Translations under genes and position numbers: made by a program
In this document: piece by piece, positions 42,955 through 51,797 of the stretch
How the letters are laid out: each line of letters opens with the position of its first letter
Position numbering within the stretch: position 1 is the first letter of the stretch
From: Apoda limacodes
Taxonomy: Eukaryota; Arthropoda; Insecta; Lepidoptera; Limacodidae
Length of the DNA stretch: 64,000 bases
Direction of reading: 5' to 3'
Assembly (NCBI GenBank): GCA_946406115.1
Contig: OX291551.1
Span: 10,106,001 to 10,170,000, forward strand
Notes under the pieces: generated by a model
Databases searched by the model: none
Told to the model about the DNA's origin: nothing
The model's input: the letters and a program-made list of their open reading frames with translations, nothing else

Positions 42955-43870
42955 GGCATCCTTAGATGTTAAATTGAATGTAAGGGAAGATGGCTCTCTG
43001 GGGCATACTGTATATCGGAAAACCTTACATGGACAGATAACTGAACGCCCACGCACCATCATCCGCGTCACCTACAATCAGTTGTGACGTCTCTGACTAA
43101 CCAAGCTCATGACCTTTGTGACCCTAAACATTTAGATACTGAGCTGGCACACGTTCAGGAGGCACTCAAGAGAAACAGGTACAAACGTGTAGAAGGAGTG
43201 CAGTTCACCGTAACACACGTACGAAGTATCCAGAAGTTAGCAGACAGCCAACATTCATGCCCTATATCAAAGGAGTAAGGGATAAAATTGGATCTCTTTT
43301 GAATAAGTTCTCCATTAAGACTGTATATGCTCCGTTCTCCAAAATTTAACAGCAGTTGTGCACGCCAAAATCCCGTACAAAACACCATGTGTCTACACAA
43401 TTGACTGCAGCTGCGGCAGTTCTTACGTTGGCCATACCAAACGCAAAATTGCGGACAGGGTCAAAAAACATATGCTGCTGTAAAGAATTGCCAGACAACA
43501 AAATCAGCTACAGCAGAAAATCTGATTAACTCAAATTCCAATTTCTGGATTGAGCTCCACCAGCCTAAGGTTTTGTCCACCGATCGCCAATATTAGCGTA
43601 GATTGGTACGCGAAGCGATTTAAATTAAAAACCATAAGAACCTCAATCGTGAGGATGGATACAAACTGTCGCCTGCATGGAATCCAGTCAAAGGAAAATA
43701 CAGATCTCGAGTTTCACCAACAAACGCACCCGAGACCACCGTTAGTGTTGTGTGTAGTGGATATGTTAATTATAAAGTCAAAGTGAGGGTAGTTAAACAG
43801 GACGTCTTGACTCGAAGACGCCGCGCACTGCCAGTCTACCTGTGACCAAGGCTGGGGAAACCCAGCCGAT
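42955..43870 (+). pseudogene. Penelope-like element: RT end, linker and GIY-YIG endonuclease
   Basis: LDVKLNVREDGSLGHTVYRK near 42965 is the conserved end of the Penelope-type RT (FLDV.....DGSLGHTVYRKPT). It continues with ICDP-like [39 protein letters not shown], and the GIY-YIG domain around 43385-43475 (VYTIDCSCGSSYVGHTKRKI, ADRVKKH), with Cys residues placed as in the family's CCHH-type insert. Then IELHQPKVLSTDR and a REAIEI-like helix follow. Frameshifts throughout; the end at about 43870 is followed by GAAACCCAGCCGATACGTCC, similar to known element ends. Confidence 0.85.
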
Positions 43871-44424
43871 ACGTCCGGATAAAAGTTATTTTTCCAAATA
43901 ACGACACTTTAAATCCCGTTATATTATTTTTAACTTAATAGGGGTTTAAATATGAAAACGCCGTTTAACACGCTTTGAATATAAAATTATACAGATTTTA
44001 GAGTGAAACTTTTTTAACACAAAGACTAATTTACCCTTAATACATAGTATCGTAAATTTGACATTCGTAATAATAATCCATTTGCTTTCTATAATAAGCA
44101 TGTTTTCATTTTTATATTTTTTTATATGTTTTTGGTATGTTCTCATCTTTAATATCAAAATCCTGCCATTATCAAAAAATTGCACAAAATTATTTCTTTT
44201 TTCCAATTCTATATAAACTAATCTAAAGAAAAAACAACGCTTTTAAGGCCTTTAATAAACATTTCACAAAAAACACAACATGCAGTATAATATTAAAAAT
44301 CCTACGACTCAGGAACATTTTAAGAAATCTACGACCATATATTTTATGACATTTTAATTTTCCGTCTTTTTTTGACCATACATGTAACAGCCACTTTTTA
44401 GTTTTTTTTTTACGGGCCGCTGTA
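43871..44424. other. AT-rich spacer
   Basis: No recognisable repeat. The minus frame 43946-44206 is Lys/Ile/Phe-rich and typical of AT-rich chance ORFs. Confidence 0.45.
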
Positions 44425-46118
44425 TATGGTCACCGGTCACCGTCTTAAATCTAATAACTTCTTTCTTGAGGAAACCCCATACTGTAGTCCTTAGAGAAAA
44501 CCTTGGCCGGGAGCTCATTCCAAAACCCAAGCGTTCGCGGGAGGAAGTTTCTCTGGAACTGCACTGTAAGTACAGACTTAAGGGCAAGTGAAGTTATACG
44601 GCAAGTGAATTTGGGATCGTCGTCAATTCTCAAAGCCCGTCGTTGAACCGAGTCAAAAGGGCCAAGCTGATATCTGGGTGCACCCGCCCAAAGATGGCTC
44701 CATATGGGGCCGAACTTCCGACTTGTAAAGCAGCAACCTCTGCCCCGACGCACGTGAAGCACTGCCTCGTTCTGTTGAGTACACCTAGTTTTTTGGACGC
44801 CAGCTTCACCTCTTGCAAATGATCTCGGAACTGAACATTGCTGAAGATGTCAACACCAAGGATCCCAATGCTTTTGGACATGGAGAGGTGAGTGTTCTGG
44901 AATTGTGGGACTACAATGAATGGGGTTTTTTTAGCGGTGAACGTGCAGACTTGTGTCTTTGTAGGGTTGAATCGGACCAAGTTTTCTCGTCTTTAGTCAG
45001 AGACCAGGGACACAAGTTCTCCGCGGTTTTCCTCCTCAACGGAACAAGGGATGTTTGCACGGCTCGTGTAATAAGCGTCTCTAGTACTGTCATCTGCATA
45101 ATAGCAATGCATGCTATTGATGTCCAACATGTCATTGGTATGCAGTAGAAACAGCGTAGGACACAGCACAGAGCCTTGTACACCAGCATTAATGTCCATT
45201 CTATCAGAGCAACTACCATCAACTACGGTTCGTATGCGTCTGCCATATTGCCATATTGACGATCACTGACCAGGTCGTGTTCTTCTAGGTATTTTAGAAG
45301 CTGTGTATTGATCACACGCTCCATCACCTTAGAGAGGAGAGAGGTAATAGCGATACGCATGTAATTCGATGGATCTGATCTATTGCCCTTTTTGGGCACT
45401 TGCCTAGTGTGGTAGGAAAGCGCGCAAAAGCGTGTGAGTACAGATCATAACTCAGGAGCACACTCCTTAAGCACCACTGCTGATCTACCGTCTGGCCCAC
45501 TCGACTTATGAACGTCTAGAGAAAGCAACACCCGCCGGACCTCCCGCTGTGTTATGGAGATTTCCGGCATGGTCTTGTACCACGGTATAGTAGATTGTAC
45601 AGCGCCTTCATTGTTCTAATCGAGTTTGAGGCAAAGAGACTGCCCGGGAGATCGGCTTTCTCTTTAGCACTATGGGCCAAGTCACCATCGGTCTTTCACA
45701 GTGGTGGTAACGCCGACTGGAAAAAGTCTTAGAAAGCGACCAGAAAGCACGACTCCCAGAAGGATAGCTCGCAAGTCGCCCGCCTATTTTGCCGATGAAT
45801 TGGAATTTTGCTCTGGCAGTTGCTTTCTTACTGAACCTCGAGGCAGCATTTAATTTGCGTTTTACCTAAAAAAATATTCGGATCCTTATTACTACGAGCC
45901 GTGGTCCAAGCCTAAACCACGTTAAACCACGGTCCTTTTTTTAAGCCGGCAGCTACTAGCGGGTTAGGAATATAACATTCTATACCAGCGAGGATTGTCT
46001 CAGTGACTACAGCTGCGCAGACGTTAAGCAGATCTGCCTCAACGGGTACGATGTGTAAAATTCTCGCAATCCAAGTCTGCTGACTTATAATCCCACACAC
46101 GAAGCCAATTAGTTGCCT
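44425..46118 (-). pseudogene. LINE-A, 3' half of the element, decayed
   Basis: Minus-strand copy from the end of the endonuclease region (near 46118, landmark CTAATTGGCTTC) through RT to the start of the 3' UTR (AAGAAGTTATTAGATTTAAG near 44445). Deletions and frameshifts disrupt it: 45230-45250 lacks a segment between the SGRRIRTVVDG and QYGFRHG regions, and the YADD box (near 45083-45094) is out of frame with its neighbours because of an inserted codon fragment. It keeps the ORF end RNFLPRTLGFWNELPAKVFS that is missing in the intact copy. Confidence 0.9.
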
Positions 46119-46159
46119 CAGATGAGCTCTTCGGCCCCCACCATACTATTTAAGGGTTC

Positions 46160-47160
46160 GACTTTCAATTTTTTTTACAGTCAGGTGTTAACGTGAAGAT
46201 GGATACAGCGAAAATCAAAGTAATGTTGTATACAAGTTCCGACGTGGGACTAACGCAGCAGAAATTGCTAGTTTATGCTGTGCGAGAGGCTAACGAACGC
46301 ACAGTGCGTTAATATATACGAGTATTTTACCGTTTTCGTAGGAATTGTTCGAAATGATGCCCACGGCTTCTTTCTACCATAGCACCGCTCGCCATCGGCA
46401 GGGAATTCATTCTCACACTCTAGAACCGAAATGGTTACGTACAGTGTAGTTTTAAAGAAACTTCCTCCCGCGAACGTTTGGGTTGTGAAATGAGCTCCCT
46501 GCCAAGGTTTTCTCTTAGGACTACAGTATGGGGTTCTTCAAGGTTCTTCTACAGTATGGGTTTTCAAAGGGTCGGCAACGCGCGAGTGATACCCCTGGTG
46601 TTACAAGCGTCCATAGGACACGGTGACCGCTTACCATCAGGCGGACCGTGTACTTGTTTGCCACCTTAGAGGTATTAAAAAAAAAAAAAAAAGTAGAAAG
46701 TTCGACCTGAAGAATTAACCATTACCAAACATGACCTAGTTTTCCTCGGTCACTAAGGTAAGTAACTATGAATTGAAGGTGATAGTAGAAGCCGATCCGT
46801 TTCAAGCTATCAAATATTCAGTGGCATGGTTAGAACGTTTGCATTGCCAATCGGTATAATCGGTAAGATTAAAAAACTCGAAAACAGGTGCCACAAAATT
46901 TGACTGACAGTTTTAAAACTACAAGATCTAACATATATATATTTCTGCGACTTGGTAAATTTTTTCCACTGAAAAAAAAATTTAGAAGGAAGCAGTACAA
47001 AATACCATCCATTGTGGAGTCGAGGTGCTAAGAGTTTTATCGAAAAGGTTTAAATGATCTTCCTATAAGATGGCAGAAATGTATAGGCAACGGCCGTAGA
47101 TGCTTTGATTAAATTAATATATTTGATCATAATAAAAATAATGAATAATAACCCTCAAAA
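46160..47160 (+). pseudogene. mariner transposon, internally deleted, split by a LINE-A insertion
   Basis: An ATG at 46199 starts DTAKIKVML; a frame change then gives YKFRRGTNAAEIASL and ANERTVR, the first helix-turn-helix of mariner transposases. The frame is cut after FYRFR at 46337-46340 by a LINE-A tail and resumes at 46695 with RKFDLKN. KVSNYELKVIVEADPFQ and IGKIKKLEN (second HTH) follow. The catalytic region is absent; EAVQNTIH-like and LPIRWQKCIGNGRRCFD pieces of the C-terminus lie at 46990-47115. It belongs to a different lineage from the mariner at 34560. Confidence 0.85.
46341..46694 (+). mobile_element. LINE-A, 5'-truncated insertion inside a mariner
   Basis: It begins GGAATTGTTCGAAATGATGC, runs through the C-terminal ORF end and the complete 3' UTR, and ends in about 17 A. 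The mariner reading frame is restored if this block and one copy of the flanking GTA (46338-46340, 46695-46697) are removed. A short duplicated stretch TTCTTCAAGGTTCTTCTACA lies in its UTR. Confidence 0.9.
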
Positions 47161-47199
47161 AAATGACTTTAATTTTTATAACGGCAAACTCTATGCTCT

Positions 47200-47298
47200 A
47201 TGCTGCCATCTCTGGGCGGTTGCACCCGGATACCAGCTCGCCCCTTTTGACTCGTTTCAACGACGGGCTATGTGAATTGTCGACGATCCCAAACTCAA
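47200..47298 (+). pseudogene. LINE-A, 100-bp fragment
   Basis: TGCTGCCATCTCTGGGCGG, TGCACCCGGATACCAGCTCG, and CGACGATCCCAAACTCAAC are from the C-terminal coding region. Both ends are cut; no tail. Confidence 0.8.
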
Positions 47299-47545
47299 CA
47301 TCTTGGCCTCCCTGATTGAAGTTGCATTGATTTACTCGGGCTTCTTTCTTTTTCACGCGACAATTATTAATAAACTCGAAAAAAAAAATTAGCGGCAATC
47401 CCTCACCGCACCTACTCAAGAGTGGTCTTGGTCGATTGCTAATAGGTTTATGCCTTTTTATTTTCCTTTTCTTTGTTGTCGGTCTTCGGTCTTAAAAACT
47501 TTTATATTTTTATGTTTTTATTATACTATTATTATTATATTACTA

Positions 47546-47705
47546 TTGACGTGACAACGTCTTATAAATTGGTTTGCCGGGTGACACTTCAAGAAACTGC
47601 GTTACGCTCCGCTCACGTTATGCGCTCACAATGAGAGCGAGTGAGAGGCACGCGCCCGCCTAAGAGCGAGAGAGACAGACATAAAATCATTGTCACGTAA
47701 AACTT
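47546..47705 (+). repeat. Short dispersed repeat with inverted TACGTGACAA-type ends
   Basis: Starts TTGACGTGACAACGTCTTAT AAATTGGTTTGCCGGGTGAC and ends ATCATTGTCACGTAA, with ACGTGACAA inverted at the two ends. The interior is relatively GC-rich (GCGTTACGCTCCGCTCACG, AGTGAGAGGCACGCGCCCGC). I recognise the sequence as recurrent in moth genomes, but cannot name the family. It is flanked on both sides by near-identical ATTATACTATTATTATTATA runs. Confidence 0.5.
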
Positions 47706-50700
47706 TCGCCCGTATACCGACTTTACAGGCAACCAGTTTTTTTTTATTATACTATTATTATTATATTATATTATAATTATTATTATATTATATTAAATAT
47801 TTTATGGTGCCACAATACAGCAAGCTCTCTCCTTGCGAATACACATTTACGTAAATGTCAGGAAAGTAATACGTCTTCGTTTAATTATATTATAGAAAAC
47901 ACGTAAATTATTTACTGTCGTCAGATTATTTTAGCTGCATAAGTTTTATATTTTAATCTTTTTTAGTTTTATATTTCAATCTCTGTAAGTATACGATTTT
48001 CGTAAGATGATTTTCCGAACCCCAGTCAAAATGTCAAAAAGACAAAAGACGTTCATCGAATTCACATCGAAATATTTTACTTATGTGGTGTCCATCCTGG
48101 GAAATGTTTGTCTATAATGACCTCACATCACTCACGACATCGAATAATTTAGTGCGACGCCAACACTTAGTAATTGTTGCTAGAAATACCGTTACACCAT
48201 TCTAAGCGATATGGAGTAATTTAAAAAAAAAATTGCGGCAACTCTGGTATTGCCAATTATTGCTCAAAAAATGTCCTTATAATTATTTAAAAAGAAAGTA
48301 TATGCTATAAGAATTACAACGATAGACATAAATATAAAAAGTAGACAGGTGATATTCCAAAAATAAAATAAAAAAGATAATGTAGAACATATGTTTTCGG
48401 ACTTAATACACTGAAATTTAAAAAAAAATGCATGAAAACTTTGGTTAGATATCATAATTTATTTTTAATTTTAATAAATATATAAATAATTTAATTTAAT
48501 TTTTTATTGCACATAAGCACAGTATTGTAAATAATCCATATCAATAAATAGAAGCACCAGTATACCTTAATAATTAGTAGATACTTAACAATTTTATATT
48601 ATATTTTTAAACAGTTAACAAGCTGTCATTCATTTATTCTGATTGCGAATAATAGCTGACAAATAGTACGAACATAAACAAGTCTGTTTTTTTATTTATT
48701 AATTTATTTAATTTTATATTTAATAATTTAATAAACCTAAAAGATGAAACTTTTATTCTTTTTCTGATATTGTATGTAATGTTACTTAATGAATCCATTA
48801 GAATTTGTAAAATAGATGAGTTAAAACTATCGGTTGTTTTTCCTAATTTCGCAATATCTATTCTATACATTGCCATTGACAACTAGAAAAAATGGGACAA
48901 ATATAGACCTCCTTTTTACAATACTACCTAAAGAACAATATAACACATTTATATGTGCATATGATCCTATTTAGACACCTTGTTTTGATCGGTATCGACA
49001 TCTACGTACACAAATGTACATGTGTACACAAATGTAAGTAATGTATATGTACAAATTCATCCTTAAAAATTATTCAAAGATCTAAGCGATTTTAAAGATG
49101 TCATTATTTTTTTGGTATGTATAGTACAAAAATACCGATATGAATTTCAATTTTTTTATTTAAAAGATATTTATTTAAAATATAAGTATTTTCTGTAATA
49201 AATTTCATTGCGACTTTAAGAAAAAAGCAAGCTTGAAACTGTTAAACTATTATTGAAATTTCTCATTCATGATTATTTAATATTACTTTCAACATAACAA
49301 ACTTTTAAAATTGTTTGGAATAACAAATTGTTTTATTGAAATAAATATACAGTATATCAATAGTTGTTTTTCATTTTGAATCAAGCATTTAATTAAAAAA
49401 AAATATAACAATCTACAGATAATGTTTTCAATCATTAAAATAAATATATCAAACATAAAAAGTTTTGCTTAATTGTTATGAAAATACTTCTTTTTGAATC
49501 GTTATAAACATCTTCACTTACAAACAAATTGGGATTAATTTTTTTTTAACTATTATTGTTTTTTTTAAATAAATAAATAAATTAATTAAAAATATTAAAT
49601 TAATATTATTGGACATAATGAAAATACGCAAATTGTTCTAAATCATCTATTTGTAGACACATTGAAAGAAAATTTTCTACATACCTCAAATCACAGTTCA
49701 GCAAAGTTTTCAGTAAACACGTGCCTTGTTTACGACTGTAAACACGTTGTTTATGTTTTTGTTATCCTGGTAACGCAAATGCAGGACGTGTTCCAACAAA
49801 CGCTGCTCTCACTCAACTGCCGTTACGTAACAGATCCTGGCGAATTCCTTTCTCTCTGATTTCCATGAATTTCCTCATAAAACATCTCCATTTTGCAGAG
49901 ACCTGTTACGCCCTTCGCCGGTGGGATGGTGTAGTAACAACATATTGGAAAAGCTATTGAATACGATGGATCTAAGTTAAATGGTTTATTGTACGTTACT
50001 GTGAAATTCGTTGTGTGCGTTCGGAAAACTTCGTAGAGGTACGTTGCGTAGTCCCGCCTACGAAAGCTGCTACGACACGACGACTTTCTAAAAGGACTAA
50101 TTTTTCGTTTCATAGAGCTAATAGTGCAGACTTTTGTAATTAGAAAGCGTAGAGGTGTTTATTCTGCGATCCGCCATGGTGTTAAGTGTGAAATAAAGAA
50201 ATATATAAGAATAATTATTAAACTCTACAGTGTAGGAATTTATAAGTAAAAACATTAAGTGTAAATATTTTATGTACCTAGTTACTAGTGTTATTTTTTA
50301 ATCAAAACCATTTTATTAATTGACTGAGTCTTGATTAATATTTATGGTGAAATATAATAATTAGTAATCGAACTACAATTAAATTTTATATGGAATAATG
50401 ACGTTGATTGCTTGGACTTTTTAGAATCTAACTTTTTATGATATTTTGTTGAATATTTAGCTTAAAGTATCAAGTCTATCCAAGTTTCACCTACTTAGCA
50501 TGTGTTGTAAAATAAATATAATATAAAAAAAAAATTTTTTATTCGATTTCTGATCTAGTAATTGAATAACATCGTCCTTTGTCATATTAATTTTGTGAGT
50601 GCCATGGGTCGACTATATATTGTAGTTTTATTAATGCAGTAAAAACACGACCAAATGTGGTTTTAAAGTTCAGCTGGTACCAGTGCTGTTTGAAACCAAT

Positions 50701-51595
50701 GTCAATCGACCACGAACGCTTCCAGAGCTCGAAATTTTTAATTTTAATGTTCTATTTTTATAACAGTATATATATTTAAAAGGACACGCCTAGTCAAAAG
50801 GCGTGGTCACTTTAACACACGCCTACCGCCTCCTCTCATGCCTGAAGTAAGAACTCCTCACGTCCAAATTCCTGGAGAAACAATGTTTCGATAACACTAC
50901 CAGTTCTGAAATATAATCTCAATGGAACGAGACAGTTCAGAAAATGTATCATTTAATTTGGTCGTTTTATAACGCATTATGGCGATTCTCATATCGATCT
51001 GCTCAACTTTCTAGACGATTGATTAATACTTGTTGGGGATAGAGTCCTAGATAGGACACGAGAGTAGAACTTGTACTTTGCACATTTATGTTTTTATGGT
51101 ACTTACTTTATACTTTGAAGAAATACCGGGATTTGAAGGCAAAAAAAGTATCTGTTTTAGATTAGCAACCGTTAAGTTACAAACAAAAAACAAAATCATT
51201 TATTTTACGACTACGCTTAGTTTTATACCATAAAATTGAATTTAATAGCCGGTTGTCACACATTAAAAAATGTCTGTCAGTGTGTCGAAAAAAACTAATT
51301 AGGTGCAAGTTGATGTTGTACAATAACTGTTTACGTTTTAGGGTAATTTCTTTTTAACAGACTTCAAAAAAAGGAGGAGGTGATCGTCGGAAGGCTATAC
51401 TTTCCAGGTAGTCTTATATTATTATAGTGAATTTCAAACTAAAACTTTTTGAGGAAAAAAATAATTAATGTTAATTTAGAACTGGTAAAACGCCTTTATG
51501 TTGATGATTGTATAAAACTTTGTAACGAGTATGAATGTTTTTAGTGTACAAGAAAAAAAGCAATTCGTCACTGAAAAGAAACAAAATAAAAACTT
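47706..51595. other. AT-rich spacer; weak LTR-like sequence near 49.8 kb
   Basis: Mostly AT-rich with microsatellite-like ATT runs at 47735-47800 and a very AT-rich stretch at 48260-49640. 49640-50170 is more balanced; GTTACGTAACA near 49822 and TGTTACGCCC near 49903 resemble LTR edges but no pair of LTRs was found. Frames at 49662-49859 and 49823-50113 overlap on opposite strands and have no motif. Confidence 0.4.
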
Positions 51596-51797
51596 TTCAA
51601 AAAGATGCACTAAAAAGGTAAAAATAATTACTATTTTCCAAAAATCTGATCTGAATTACAGTTTGAAGTTGGTGTCTATGTACATATGTAACAGTTTATA
51701 ACACACTTTGCTTGCATGACACCTATTTCAAACTGTAATCCAGATCAGATTTTTGGAAATAAGTAATTATTTTTACCTTTTTAGTGCATCTTTTTGA
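51596..51797. repeat. Palindromic element: ~80-bp arms, 41-bp loop
   Basis: 51596-51676 and 51718-51797 are near-perfect reverse complements (landmarks TTCAAAAAGATGCACTAAAA and its complement; GATCTGAATTACAGTTTGAA versus TTCAAACTGTAATCCAGATC). The loop is TATGTACATATGTAACAG and a short remainder. The right arm abuts LINE-A exactly where that element's 3' part is missing. Confidence 0.8.

Noticed and set aside
42955..43870. Host GIY-YIG repair endonuclease gene
   Set aside because: The preceding LDVKLNVREDGSLGHTVYRK segment is typical of Penelope-like RTs, and the frame is broken.
46160..47160. Joining the two mariner copies (34.6 and 46.2 kb) as one family
   Set aside because: Their N-terminal helix-turn-helix sequences differ clearly, so they are treated as separate lineages.
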